From: Kibdelosporangium persicum
GTDB lineage: Bacteria; Actinomycetota; Actinomycetes; Mycobacteriales; Pseudonocardiaceae
Length of the DNA stretch: 64,000 nucleotides
Assembly: GCF_013280595.1 (NCBI RefSeq)
Contig: NZ_JAAATY010000005.1
Span: 328,959 to 392,958, forward strand
Direction: 5' to 3'
Numbering within the stretch: position 1 is the stretch's first letter; each line of letters opens with the position of its first letter. A model generated the notes under the pieces. The model did no database searches, was not told the origin of the DNA, and saw nothing but the letters and a program-made list of their open reading frames with translations. Positions 34,311-43,369 of the stretch are shown here, one piece after another. Both the position numbers and the translations under genes were made by a program.

Positions 34311-34787
34311 TCAGTCGAAGTCGTACACGGTGGTGGGCACGTCACGAGCCAGCAGTGTCTCGGCGATGATGGGTTCGATGTGCTTCCACTGACCGCCGGC
34401 GATGCCGGTTCCTATCCGGGGCATGTGCACGCTGGCCTTGAGCCGTAGCGCGTGGTCGGCGACAGTGCTCAGGCAACGCGCCACGGCGTCGTAGCGGATC
34501 GGCGGCCCCTTGCTGCCGGTACGCATGCCGCGCTGGGCCACCATGTTCGCCACCCACGTGTCGGGACGGACCTGAACCAGTTGCGTCGCACCGAGCCTGA
34601 AGTCGTTGCGGGCCCGCTCCCGGTGCCAGTCACGGTAGGCACGTTCCGGTTCGGGCCACCGCTTCGAGATCGCCAGCACAAAACCCTTGCCCCATCCGCC
34701 GAGATCGTTGCAGACATGATCGATGATCTTCGGCCCCTTGGCCTGGGGGCTCGTCGCATCGCCCTTGATCACTCGCAACGCCTGCAT
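34311..34787 (-). CDS. Macro-domain protein (ADP-ribose binding)
   Basis: This encodes 158 residues from ATG 34787 (MQALRVIKGDATSPQ). Macro-domain motifs are VIKGDATSP, HVCNDLGGWGKGFVLAISKR and VHMPRIGTGIAGGQW. The NDLGGWGKGF loop and IGTGIAGG match the ADP-ribose 1''-phosphate phosphatase branch (Poa1p-like). It may hydrolyse ADP-ribose derivatives or reverse ADP-ribosylation. An alternative GTG start a few codons in (VIKGDAT) cannot be excluded. No ADP-ribosyltransferase is nearby. Confidence 0.82.
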   Translation of the reverse strand: MQALRVIKGDATSPQAKGPKIIDHVCNDLGGWGKGFVLAISKRWPEPERAYRDWHRERARNDFRLGATQLVQVRPDTWVANMVAQRGMRTGSKGPPIRYDAVARCLSTVADHALRLKASVHMPRIGTGIAGGQWKHIEPIIAETLLARDVPTTVYDFD

Positions 34788-34959
34788 CCTGGTGATGGTG
34801 CCAGCGGCATCGGTTGCCGTCGACGCGTTTTCCCCGCTGCCGTAGCGACGTCGTCGCGTGTCCCGGCCGCCCGGAACCAGGCGGGTAGGGATATCTCCAC
34901 TCACGGCTGGGGTGTTTTCCGGCTGTCGGACCGGGCCCGCCGCACGCGAGTCTTTGTCC

Positions 34960-35682
34960 ATGACGATCGTGTCTCCACCGCGCGGCGACGCGGCCAGAAC
35001 GCAGCCATGGCTGATCGTGTCGGCCGGGGCGATCTGTTGGGGCGCGCTGGCGTTCGTCGTGCTGCATCTGGTCAGCGGCCGTGATCCACTTCGGGATGCC
35101 GTGTCGCTGTACGCGTTCACCGACCAGGCGCCGGGACTGCTGGCCGTCAGCATCCTGTGGGTGGCCTTCGGTTCCGTCACGACAGTGGGCGCGCTGGCCG
35201 CGGCCGGCGTTCCGCTCAGCCGCACCACGAAGGTCCTTTTTGGACTTTGGTCCGGTGGCTTGGCGCTCGCGGCCGTCTTCCCGGTCAGCTACGGGCAACT
35301 GTCCAGCCTTGTCAGCGGTGAGATCCATCAGTACGCCTGCGTGGCCGCCTTCCTGAGCGTCCCGGCGATCGGTCTCTCCCTGGCCGCTGGGACCCGGGGC
35401 ATTCCCGCCCTGGCACGCGACCGCGCCACGGTGCTTCGCTGGACCCGCTACAGCATGGCCGGCCTTGTCCTGTTCGCGGTCAGCTACCTGCTCGACAAGA
35501 GCGCAGGTGTCCCGCTGGGCACGATCCTGCCGGTCGGCCTCACCCAGCGGATCACGCTCGTCATCGACATCGGGCTGCTCTGCGCGGTCATCCGGCTCGC
35601 CTACGGCGCCTCGGCGTCCAGCCGGACCGCCCGGCCGATCACCGCGGCGCCCGGGTACGCGGACCTCTCCCCGGGCAGGTGA
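34960..35682 (+). CDS. DUF998 membrane protein
   Basis: This encodes 240 residues from ATG 34960 with about six TM helices. The pattern WGALAFVVLHLVSGRDPLRD, LYAFTDQAPGLLAVS and AVFPVSYGQLSSLVSGEIHQ matches DUF998, whose conserved Asp/His positions lie at helix ends. Function is unknown. It is divergent from the macro-domain gene and followed by the holin-X trio. Confidence 0.75.
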   Translation: MTIVSPPRGDAARTQPWLIVSAGAICWGALAFVVLHLVSGRDPLRDAVSLYAFTDQAPGLLAVSILWVAFGSVTTVGALAAAGVPLSRTTKVLFGLWSGGLALAAVFPVSYGQLSSLVSGEIHQYACVAAFLSVPAIGLSLAAGTRGIPALARDRATVLRWTRYSMAGLVLFAVSYLLDKSAGVPLGTILPVGLTQRITLVIDIGLLCAVIRLAYGASASSRTARPITAAPGYADLSPGR

Positions 35683-35769
35683 CGGCCTCACTCCACGGGG
35701 GGATACCAGCTGATTGAGCTTCCGCCGAACGGGTAATCAGTGCCAAAGACCCGAAGGGAGCAGCTGATC

Positions 35770-36168
35770 ATGTCTAGTCGGACCGACGATCGATCGGTCG
35801 CGGAGCTGGTGGGGCAGGCATCCGAGCAGGTGTCCCGTCTGGTCCGGGACGAGATCCGGTTGGCGACCAGGGAACTCGCCGAGAAGGGCAAGCGGGCCGG
35901 GATCGGCGCCGGGTTGTTCGGCGGAGCCGGGCTGTTCGCGTTCTTCGGTGTCGCCGCACTGATCACCGCCGCCATCCTGGCGTTGTCGCTGGCGCTGGCG
36001 CCGTGGCTGGCCGCCGTGCTGGTCGGACTGGTGCTGCTGCTGATCGCCGGTGTGGTCTCGCTGCTGGGCAAGAAGCAGATCGACGCCGCCACGCCGCCGA
36101 TCCCGCAGGAGGCCGCCAAGAACGTCAAGACCGACATCGCCGCCGTGAAGGAAGGCCTGCACCGATGA
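35770..36168 (+). CDS. Holin-X / DUF1469-like membrane protein
   Basis: This encodes 132 residues from ATG 35770 with AAGGGAG upstream. An amphipathic N-terminus (VAELVGQASEQVSRLVRDEI) precedes two TM helices, the pattern of the putative actinobacterial holin-X superfamily. It is not a sign of phage: it forms a conserved actinobacterial operon with DUF3618 and DUF4235, linked to membrane or stress physiology. Its stop overlaps the next start by 4 bases. Confidence 0.85.
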   Translation: MSSRTDDRSVAELVGQASEQVSRLVRDEIRLATRELAEKGKRAGIGAGLFGGAGLFAFFGVAALITAAILALSLALAPWLAAVLVGLVLLLIAGVVSLLGKKQIDAATPPIPQEAAKNVKTDIAAVKEGLHR

Positions 36169-36572
36169 GCGACACACCGCGACCGGATGTCGACGAGATC
36201 AGGCAGGACATCGAGCGCACCCGCCGCGAACTGGGCGATACGGCCGAAGCGTTGGCGCACAAGGCCAACGTGTCCGCACGCGCCAAGGAGAAGGCCACCG
36301 AGGTGCTCGACACCACGAAGGCCAAGGCGGCCGTCGCCAAGGACACCGTGAAGGCCAAGGCCGAGCAGGCGATGCACGTGGCGCACGTCAAGGCCGAGGA
36401 CGCCTCCCTGCAGGCCCAGAAGACCATCGACAACCTCCCCGAACCGGCCGCGCGCCGCGCCCGGGGCATCGTCGTGGCGATCCAGCGCAGGCCGGGTGTC
36501 TTCATCGCAGGCGCGGTCGTGTCCATCGCGGTGCTGCGGCGGATCGCCCGGCGGAAGAAGGGACAGGCCTGA
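36165..36572 (+). CDS. DUF3618 protein
   Basis: This encodes 135 residues. The DUF3618 motif DEIRQDIERTRRELGDTAEA is at the N-terminus, followed by a long Lys/Ala-rich helix with repeated AKAKAA-like units (about 45-90) and a C-terminal TM helix (GVFIAGAVVSIAVLRRIA). It overlaps the genes on both sides, so the trio is a tight operon. Confidence 0.88.
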   Translation: MSDTPRPDVDEIRQDIERTRRELGDTAEALAHKANVSARAKEKATEVLDTTKAKAAVAKDTVKAKAEQAMHVAHVKAEDASLQAQKTIDNLPEPAARRARGIVVAIQRRPGVFIAGAVVSIAVLRRIARRKKGQA

Positions 36573-36856
36573 TGCTGCGGTTGCTCTACCGGCCTCTCGG
36601 CCTGCTGTTCGGGTTGCTCGGCGGAATCGCCGCCAGCGCGGTCTTCGCCCGCACGTGGAAACTGGCCACCGGCGACGCCGAGGCGCCCAGCGCGACCGAC
36701 CAGGACCGCGGCTGGCGCGAGGTACTGCTCGCCGCCGCGGTGCAGGGCGCGGTGTTCGGTGTGGTCAAGACCGCGATCGACCGCGGTGGCGCCGTCGGGT
36801 TCCGCAAGATGACCGGTGAGTGGCCGGGCGACAAGTCGTCCAAGACCGACGACTGA
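36572..36856 (+). CDS. DUF4235 membrane protein
   Basis: This encodes 94 residues matching DUF4235: LLYRPLGLLFGLLGGIAASA, then DRGWREVLLAAAVQGAVFGV and VKTAIDRGGAVGFRKMTGEW. It has two TM helices. It is the last gene of the holin-X/DUF3618/DUF4235 operon. Function unknown. Confidence 0.88.
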   Translation: MLRLLYRPLGLLFGLLGGIAASAVFARTWKLATGDAEAPSATDQDRGWREVLLAAAVQGAVFGVVKTAIDRGGAVGFRKMTGEWPGDKSSKTDD

Positions 36857-37041
36857 TCCGCCCGGCCGGTGGTGACGTCCGGCAAGGGCACTTGGCGGTG
36901 TGGCGGTTGACGATGTGCCAGGGCCCGTCGGGGCACCCCGGCACGTCCGGCGACCGCCGCCCGCCTGTCCTGGGTCGAATCCCCGCGCCCTTGACAGTCC
37001 TTTTCGCGCCAGAAGTTTTTCGGAGGTGACCACCACAATTA

Positions 37042-37059
37042 GTTGAGGAATCAATCAAC
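37042..37059. promoter_or_regulatory. Possible operator ahead of LLM oxidoreductase
   Basis: GTTGA at 37042-37046 and TCAAC at 37055-37059 form an inverted repeat in an AT-rich stretch (AGTTGAGGAATCAATCAACA) 23 bases before the start at 37083. TTGACA at 36991 is the only good -35-like hexamer nearby. The 226-base gap from 36857 holds nothing else that I can recognise. Confidence 0.3.
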
Positions 37060-37082
37060 AACCTTGTACGTTCGGCAGCGTT

Positions 37083-38105
37083 ATGAAGAACATCGGTTTC
37101 CTCTCGTTCGGGCACTGGTCGGACAGCCCGCACTCGCAGACCAGGACGGCGTCCGACGCGTTGACGCAGGCCGTCGACCTGGCCGTGGCCGCGGAGGAGC
37201 TGGGCGCGGACGGCGCGTACTTCCGGGTGCACCACTTCGCCAGGCAACTGGCGTCGCCGTTCCCGCTGCTGGCCGCGATCGGCGCGAAGACCGGCCGCAT
37301 CGAGATCGGCACCGGCGTGATCGACATGCGGTACGAGAACCCGATGTACATGGCCGAGGACGCCGGTGCCGCGGACCTCATCGCCGGTGGCAGGCTCCAG
37401 CTGGGCATCTCCCGTGGCTCACCCGAGCAGGTGATCGACGGCTGGCGGTACTTCGGCTACCAGCCGAGTGAGGGCGACACCGACGCGGACATGGCCCGCA
37501 AGCACGCCGAGGTCCTGCTGAAGGTCCTCGAGGGCAAGGGGTTCGCCCAGCCCAACCCCCGGCCGATGTTCGCCAACCCGCCCGGCCTGCTGCGGATCGA
37601 GCCGCACTCGCCGGGACTGCGCGAGCGGATCTGGTGGGGCGCCGCGTCCAACGGCACCGCGGTGTGGGCGGCCCAGCAGGGCATGCACCTGATGAGCTCG
37701 ACGCTGAAGACCGACGAGGGCGGGGCGCCGTTCCACGTCCAGCAGGCCGAGCAGATCCGGGCGTTCCGCAAGGCCTGGACCGAGGCCGGCTGGGCACACG
37801 AACCACGCGTGTCGGTGTCGCGCAGCATCTTCGCGCTCACCTCGGAGCTCGACCGCGCGTACTTCGGCAGCGACGGCGACAGCACCGACCAGATCGGCTA
37901 CATCGACGCCGACACCCGGGCGATCTTCGGCCGTACCTACGCCGCCGAACCGGACGAGCTGGTCAGCCAGCTCGCCGGCGACGAGGCCATCGCCGAAGCC
38001 GACACACTGCTGCTGACCGTGCCCAACCAGCTCGGCGTCGACTACAACGCGCACGTGATCGAGAACGTGCTCACCCACGTGGCTCCGGCGCTCGGCTGGC
38101 GCTGA
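37083..38105 (+). CDS. LLM-class flavin-dependent oxidoreductase
   Basis: This 340-residue protein is a luciferase-like TIM barrel: VDLAVAAEELGADGAYFRVH, IGTGVIDMRYENPMYMAEDA, DLIAGGRLQLGISRGSPEQV. It should use FMN or F420 to oxidise or reduce an organic substrate. A perfect 15-bp hairpin terminator follows 17 bases after the stop. No pathway partner is adjacent. Confidence 0.88.
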   Translation: MKNIGFLSFGHWSDSPHSQTRTASDALTQAVDLAVAAEELGADGAYFRVHHFARQLASPFPLLAAIGAKTGRIEIGTGVIDMRYENPMYMAEDAGAADLIAGGRLQLGISRGSPEQVIDGWRYFGYQPSEGDTDADMARKHAEVLLKVLEGKGFAQPNPRPMFANPPGLLRIEPHSPGLRERIWWGAASNGTAVWAAQQGMHLMSSTLKTDEGGAPFHVQQAEQIRAFRKAWTEAGWAHEPRVSVSRSIFALTSELDRAYFGSDGDSTDQIGYIDADTRAIFGRTYAAEPDELVSQLAGDEAIAEADTLLLTVPNQLGVDYNAHVIENVLTHVAPALGWR

Positions 38106-38122
38106 CCGCCAGGCGTCCCACT

Positions 38123-38161
38123 GTGCTCGGTAGGGCCACCCCCAGCGGCCCTACCGAGCAC
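38123..38161. terminator. Perfect 15-bp stem terminator
   Basis: GTGCTCGGTAGGGCC (38123-38137) pairs exactly with GGCCCTACCGAGCAC (38147-38161) around a 9-base loop, followed by TTCATT. It lies between the convergent LLM and DUF885 genes and suits bidirectional termination. Confidence 0.85.
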
Positions 38162-38254
38162 TTCATTCGCCGTCGAAACTCGCCACGAGCCCTCCCCAGA
38201 CAGCTGACACCATCGTGTCGGACCGCGTGTACCAACCGCGTACCAACCGCGTAC

Positions 38255-39925
38255 TCACCGCTGCTCCAGCAGGCTCTTAGTCCAGTCGTCCACCACGTCG
38301 GCCAGCACGGCCAGCGGCAAGGTTCCGCCGTTGAGGACGGTGTCGTGAAACGTGCGGATGTCGAACCGGTCGCCGAGGGCGGCCTCCGCGGCGGCTCGGA
38401 TCCGGCTGATCTCCAGGCGTCCGACCATGTACGCCAGTGCCTGGCCCGGCAGCCCGATGAATCGGTTGACCTCGGCTTCGACCTCCACGTCCGGCAGGAC
38501 CGTGTTGGCGCGCACGTAGTCGATGGCCGCGGACCGGCTCCACCCCTTGGCGTGCAGTCCGGTGTCGACGACCAGACGGACCGCACGCAACACGTCGGCC
38601 ACCAGCATGCCCATCCGGGACAGCTCGTCGGAATAGAGGCCCATCTCGTCAGCCAGCCGCTCGGTGTACAGCGCCCAACCTTCGACGTAGGCCGTGCTCA
38701 GCGGCAGCCTGCGCAGCATCGGCAGGTGGCTGAGGCCCTGTGCCCTGGTCACCTGGAAGTGATGGCCGGGCACGCCTTCGTGGAACGCCACGGTCTCGCA
38801 GGAGTAGCGGAACCGCTCGGTCGGCCTGGTGATGTTGGTGAAGAAGGTGCCGGGTCGTTGTCCCTCGGGCGAGGGCATCAGATAGGTCCCTGACGGGATC
38901 GCCGCGTCCTGTGCCGGCGGAACCGCTTCGACCACACACCGCTGCTCGGGCACGACGGCGAACCACTTCGGCGCCTCGACTTCGGCCTTGGCCACCGCCA
39001 CGCGGGCGGCTTCGAGCATCTCCTCCCCGTCGTGCCAGCGCAGCCGCTGGTCGAACCGCAGCCGGTGGAAGATCTCCGCGACGTCCGAGGTCCCGAACAG
39101 CTTCTCGCCACTCCGGGCGATCTCGGCGTGCAGGTTCGCCACGTGTTCTCTGCCCGTCTGGTGCAGATCCTCCGTCGACCTGTGCGCGTCGGTGTGCACG
39201 CGGATCAGGCTCGCGTAGATCGGCTCGCCATCAGCGATCCAGCACAGGCCCGGTCGCTCGTCGGGCCGGGCGTGCAGCGCGATCTTGCCGATGACCGCGC
39301 GGTACGAGGCCATGGCCGGCCGGATCTCCGATTCGAGCAACCGGCGGCCCTGTTCGGCGTACGTCTCCAGACCGTCCTGGCGCAGCGGGTGCAGCAGCGG
39401 GTCGTCGGCGCCGAGCGCCAGTGCCCGATCAAGCTGTGTCGTGGCCGAGTCCACCAGTCTCGCGACCGGCGGCCGTCCCGCGTCGGTGCCGTCCACGTGA
39501 CGCTGCGCCGCTGTCGACAGGTAGCCGCGGAACTTCGCCAGCCGTGCCAGATAGGCCTCTGCCTGGGCCGTGTCGGTGACCGTGACCCTCGGCAGGAAGT
39601 ACATCGCCCTGGCCGCCGGGGCGACGAAGAAGTCGGTGACCGTGTACTCGGCCGCCCGGGAGTCGATCCGATGACATACCGCTTCGGCCTGCTGCTCGAC
39701 CATGGCCTTGGTGACCCGGTCGACGGCCGGCAGCGCGGCGTCGTCCAGTGCCCGCGCTCGGGTCACGATGTCGGACGCCCGCGCCCGCACCGCGTCGCAG
39801 GCGCCCACGGACAGGTCCGGCATGGCGCTGTCGGCATCCCTGATGCCGAACATCGACGCGAGCAGCGGGTCCTCGTCGGTGATGACCTCGACGAGTTCAT
39901 CGGCCAGCATGTCGGCGGTTGTCAT
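38255..39925 (-). CDS. DUF885 zinc peptidase-like protein
   Basis: This encodes 556 residues from ATG 39925 (MTTADMLADELVEVITDEDP) with AGGGGAT upstream. It contains the DUF885 metal-binding motif ETVAFHEGVPGHHFQ (about residue 381) and YVEGWALYTERLADEMGLY. DUF885 proteins are distant relatives of M32-type metallopeptidases. There is no signal peptide. It is divergent from the AfsR-like regulator, with a 150-base shared promoter region. A role in cutting the peptide made from 45675 is possible but only a guess. Confidence 0.85.
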   Translation of the reverse strand: MTTADMLADELVEVITDEDPLLASMFGIRDADSAMPDLSVGACDAVRARASDIVTRARALDDAALPAVDRVTKAMVEQQAEAVCHRIDSRAAEYTVTDFFVAPAARAMYFLPRVTVTDTAQAEAYLARLAKFRGYLSTAAQRHVDGTDAGRPPVARLVDSATTQLDRALALGADDPLLHPLRQDGLETYAEQGRRLLESEIRPAMASYRAVIGKIALHARPDERPGLCWIADGEPIYASLIRVHTDAHRSTEDLHQTGREHVANLHAEIARSGEKLFGTSDVAEIFHRLRFDQRLRWHDGEEMLEAARVAVAKAEVEAPKWFAVVPEQRCVVEAVPPAQDAAIPSGTYLMPSPEGQRPGTFFTNITRPTERFRYSCETVAFHEGVPGHHFQVTRAQGLSHLPMLRRLPLSTAYVEGWALYTERLADEMGLYSDELSRMGMLVADVLRAVRLVVDTGLHAKGWSRSAAIDYVRANTVLPDVEVEAEVNRFIGLPGQALAYMVGRLEISRIRAAAEAALGDRFDIRTFHDTVLNGGTLPLAVLADVVDDWTKSLLEQR

Positions 39926-40075
39926 CAAATCCCCTAGGCACTGTGTCTCATCACCGGCTCGATCCACGCGAGCCACCGTCAAGCCCACTAGACGCCGCGT
40001 ACTTCCCGCGTACTCCCACCGAACGGCGCTAGGATCGCGGTACGTCGCATGGCCCGAAGACCGACGGGGGCGAAC

Positions 40076-43000
40076 ATGGTGGGAGACACGGACTTCCGCC
40101 TGTTGGGGACCTTGGACGTGACGGTGGCGGGCCGGGCGATCACCGTTCCGGCCGGCAGGCAGCAGGTGGTCCTGGCGGGTCTGCTGTTGCGCGGCAACCA
40201 GATAGTCCGGGTCAGTGAGCTGATCGACTGGTTGTGGGACGAGGAGACGCCGGACAACGCGGCGTCCACGGCCCAGGCCTACGTCCGGCGGCTGCGGCAG
40301 ACGCTGAACGCCAAGGACCTCATCACCACCATGCCGCACGGGTACCGGATCAACCTGGCGCCCGACGAGCTGGACTTGTTCCGGTTCCGCAGCCTGGTCA
40401 AGCAGGCCGACGAAACCGCCGACCCGGCCGCGCGGACCGACCTGATCACGCGGGCCCTCGCGCAGTGGCGCGGCCCGGCACTGGCCGACATCCCGGCCTG
40501 CTCGTTCCGGGAACGCGAAGTGACCCGGCTGACCGAGGAGCACCTGCGGGCGACCGAGATCCGTGTCGACTGCGACCTCGCCCTCGGACGGCACGCGCAA
40601 CTGCTGCCCGAACTGCGCAACCTGACGACCCAGCACCCGTTCCGGGAGCGTTTGCAGAGCCAGTTGATGGTCGCGTTGTACCGCTCGGGCCGCCAGGTCG
40701 AGGCACTCGCCCAGTTCCAGGACGTGCGCGCCAGGCTGGCCGACGAGTTCGGAGTGGATCCCGGTGAGCAGCTGCGGCAGTTGCACCAGCGGATCCTCAC
40801 CAACGACCCGGCACTGACGCTGCCGTCGAAGCCGCGTCCGGCCGAGGCCGCCGATGTCCCGGCTGTTGCCGCCGTGCCCGCCCAGCGCCCGGTGCCGCGG
40901 CAGCTGCCGGCCGGTCTGCGGGACTTCGTCGGCCGGGAGGAGACGTACGAACAGATCGTCACGCTGTTGTCCGGCGACGCGGGCACAGGTGTTCCGGTGG
41001 TGGCGATCTCCGGGCAGCCCGGGGTCGGCAAGTCCGCACTGGCCGTCCAGGTGGCCCACCACCTGCGGGCGCGGTTCCCGGACGGGCAGCTCTTCGTCGA
41101 CCTGCTCGGCAACGCGCTGGACAGGGAGCTGACCGCGGAGCAGGTGCTCGCCCGGTTCCTGCAGGCTCTCGGCCTGCCCCCGGACCAGCTTCCCGACGAT
41201 CTCAACGGCCTCGTCGGCGCTTACCGAACCGCGCTCGCCGACCGGAACGTGCTGGTTGTCCTCGACAACGCGGCCAGCGCCGGACAGGTGCGCAACCTGC
41301 TGCCCACCACGCCGGGGTCGGGAGCGCTGGTGACCAGCCGCAGACCACTGCGCGGCCTGGCTGTGCTGGGCGGAGCACAGTTGGTCAACCTGGACGTCCT
41401 CGACACCGAACAGTCGATCGCGCTTCTCAACACCATCGTGGGGCACGACCGCCTGCACGATCCCGACGCGTTGGGCGAGGTCGCCGAGTTGTGCGGCCAT
41501 CTGCCGCTCGCACTGCGCATCGCGGGAGCGAACCTGCTGCTGCGGGACGACGACTCGGCGCAGGCGTACGTCACCGATCTGCGGCACGGCAACCGGCTCA
41601 CCGCACTGGAGATCGAGGACGATCCCGGCGCCACGGTACGGGCCGTGTTCGACCTGTCCTATCTGGCGCTGAAACCGGAGGTCGCGCGTCTGTTCCGGCA
41701 GTTGAGCCTGGTGCCGGGGCCCGACTTCTCCCGGGAGGCGGTGGCGGTCCTCGGCCGGCTGTCCCAGCAGCGCGCCGACAAACTGCTGGCCGAACTGGTC
41801 GTCGCCGGGCTGATCCAGCAGACCGCGGCGGACCGGTTCCGCTTCCACGACCTGTTGCGGCTCTACAGCGCGGAGCGCTGCCAGATCGAGGAGAACCCCG
41901 GCGAGACGGAAGCGGCGCGGGCCCGGCTGTTCGCCTACTACGTGCGCTGGCTCGACGCTGTGGCCGACGTGCTGTGGCGGACCTGGAGCCGGCTGCCCCG
42001 TACCGAGGTGGAACTGGCGGTGCCAAGCCCGACCTTCGACCACCAGGCGCCCGCCTTCGCGTGGATGGACCAGGAAGGCCCTAACGTCATCGCCGCGATC
42101 CTCGACGCCGCGGAACACGGACCGGTGCATGCCGCATGGCACCTCGTCGAATCGCTGTGTGCCTACCTGGTGACCCGTGGCCGATACCGGGCCGAGGGGT
42201 TCATCGCCGCGCGAGCCGCCTTGCAGGCGGCTCAAGCCGCCGGAGACGCCCATGCCGAGGCGGCCATGCACTACGTCCACGCCTCCATCTCCTACCGCGT
42301 GCAGGAGCACGCCGCGGCGATGGCGCACACGTTGGCCGAGCTGGAGGCCTACGACCGGTGCGAATCTCATGAGGGCCGGGCACGGGCGCTGGTCAGCCTC
42401 GGCATCCTGTACCAGGCCGACGGGAAGCTCAGGGCCGCCGCCGAACAGGTCGAGAAGGGCGTGCGCCTCGCCGAGGAACACGGGTTCGACGCGGTCCGGC
42501 TCTTCGGGCTGATCAACCTGAGCGTCATCGAAGAACAGCGGGGTCACCTCGACCGGGCGGAATGGTCCGCGTACGAGGCCCTGAAGATGGCCCCGGCGAG
42601 CGGCAACCCCGTGACGGAGGCCGCCTCCCGGGTGTGCCTCGGCCACGTGATGGTCCGCCAGGGCCGGTTCGGCGACGCCATCGGCCAGTACACGGCGGCA
42701 CTGGCCCGCTACCGGGAAACCGGCACCCGGCATTACGTGGCGGAGACGTTGCGAGGGCTGGCCAACGCCAACACCTTGACCGGCGATCACCAAGCCGCGC
42801 TGGCCCACGCCCACGAAGCACTGGCCGTCGCCGAGGAGTCCGGCATCGACCAGGATCAGGTCGACTCACTGGTCACGCTCGCCGCGGCGCACCAAGGTAT
42901 GGGACACACCGACGAGGCGGCGACCTGTGCCCGCAACGCGTTGGAGATGTCGCGGGGCCTCGGCTATCGGCGCGGCGAGATCGTCGCCCTGCTGGAGCTG

Positions 43001-43369
43001 GCATCGCAGTGCCGTCAGCGTGGTGACCTCTCCACCGCTGGGGAGCACGCGCGCCACGGTGCCGAGCTCAGCAGGCGCGCGGAACTGGTCGGATTCGAAG
43101 GACGAAGCGAGACTTTCCTGGCGTGGCTCGCGTTCGAGGCACGGGATCTCATCGTCGCGCGGGACCACGCCCAGCGAGCGCTGGCCGTGTACGTCAACGC
43201 CGGTTCCCCGTTCGGCCAGGCGCAGGCACTGCACGTTCTCGGCCTGAGCTTCGCGGCGGGCGGCGACCACGAGCGGGCCAGATCATGCTGGGAACAGGCC
43301 CTGGACCGGTTGGCCGGGCTGGCCATCCCGGAGACCGACGAACTACGCCGGCTGCTGGCTCCCACCTGA
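40076..43369 (+). CDS. AfsR/SARP-type regulator (BTAD-NB-ARC-TPR)
   Basis: This encodes about 1097 residues from ATG 40076 (MVGDTDFRLLG); ATG 40049 is in frame. An OmpR-type winged helix (about 1-95), a BTAD domain (about 95-245), an NB-ARC ATPase (Walker A SGQPGVGKSALAVQ, about 311; NVLVVLDNAASAGQVRNLL) and TPR repeats (about 640-1090) are in the order of AfsR/SARP antibiotic activators. Its 3' end overlaps that of the MFS gene by 27 bases. It lies directly beside the SagB/peptide operon and is its likely pathway regulator. Confidence 0.93.
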   Translation: MVGDTDFRLLGTLDVTVAGRAITVPAGRQQVVLAGLLLRGNQIVRVSELIDWLWDEETPDNAASTAQAYVRRLRQTLNAKDLITTMPHGYRINLAPDELDLFRFRSLVKQADETADPAARTDLITRALAQWRGPALADIPACSFREREVTRLTEEHLRATEIRVDCDLALGRHAQLLPELRNLTTQHPFRERLQSQLMVALYRSGRQVEALAQFQDVRARLADEFGVDPGEQLRQLHQRILTNDPALTLPSKPRPAEAADVPAVAAVPAQRPVPRQLPAGLRDFVGREETYEQIVTLLSGDAGTGVPVVAISGQPGVGKSALAVQVAHHLRARFPDGQLFVDLLGNALDRELTAEQVLARFLQALGLPPDQLPDDLNGLVGAYRTALADRNVLVVLDNAASAGQVRNLLPTTPGSGALVTSRRPLRGLAVLGGAQLVNLDVLDTEQSIALLNTIVGHDRLHDPDALGEVAELCGHLPLALRIAGANLLLRDDDSAQAYVTDLRHGNRLTALEIEDDPGATVRAVFDLSYLALKPEVARLFRQLSLVPGPDFSREAVAVLGRLSQQRADKLLAELVVAGLIQQTAADRFRFHDLLRLYSAERCQIEENPGETEAARARLFAYYVRWLDAVADVLWRTWSRLPRTEVELAVPSPTFDHQAPAFAWMDQEGPNVIAAILDAAEHGPVHAAWHLVESLCAYLVTRGRYRAEGFIAARAALQAAQAAGDAHAEAAMHYVHASISYRVQEHAAAMAHTLAELEAYDRCESHEGRARALVSLGILYQADGKLRAAAEQVEKGVRLAEEHGFDAVRLFGLINLSVIEEQRGHLDRAEWSAYEALKMAPASGNPVTEAASRVCLGHVMVRQGRFGDAIGQYTAALARYRETGTRHYVAETLRGLANANTLTGDHQAALAHAHEALAVAEESGIDQDQVDSLVTLAAAHQGMGHTDEAATCARNALEMSRGLGYRRGEIVALLELASQCRQRGDLSTAGEHARHGAELSRRAELVGFEGRSETFLAWLAFEARDLIVARDHAQRALAVYVNAGSPFGQAQALHVLGLSFAAGGDHERARSCWEQALDRLAGLAIPETDELRRLLAPT

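Noticed and set aside
35770..36168. Phage holin / prophage
   Set aside because: It belongs to the conserved holin-X/DUF3618/DUF4235 actinobacterial operon; no phage structural or integrase genes are present.
36991..37020. Housekeeping promoter with TTGACA
   Set aside because: No convincing -10 hexamer at 16-18 bases, so not listed as a promoter.
38255..42814. Minus-strand open frame of more than 1500 codons extending upstream of the DUF885 gene
   Set aside because: Beyond 39925 it is exactly antisense to the AfsR-like regulator and reads as low-complexity Gln/Arg/Gly/Val sequence, an artefact of high GC codon use.
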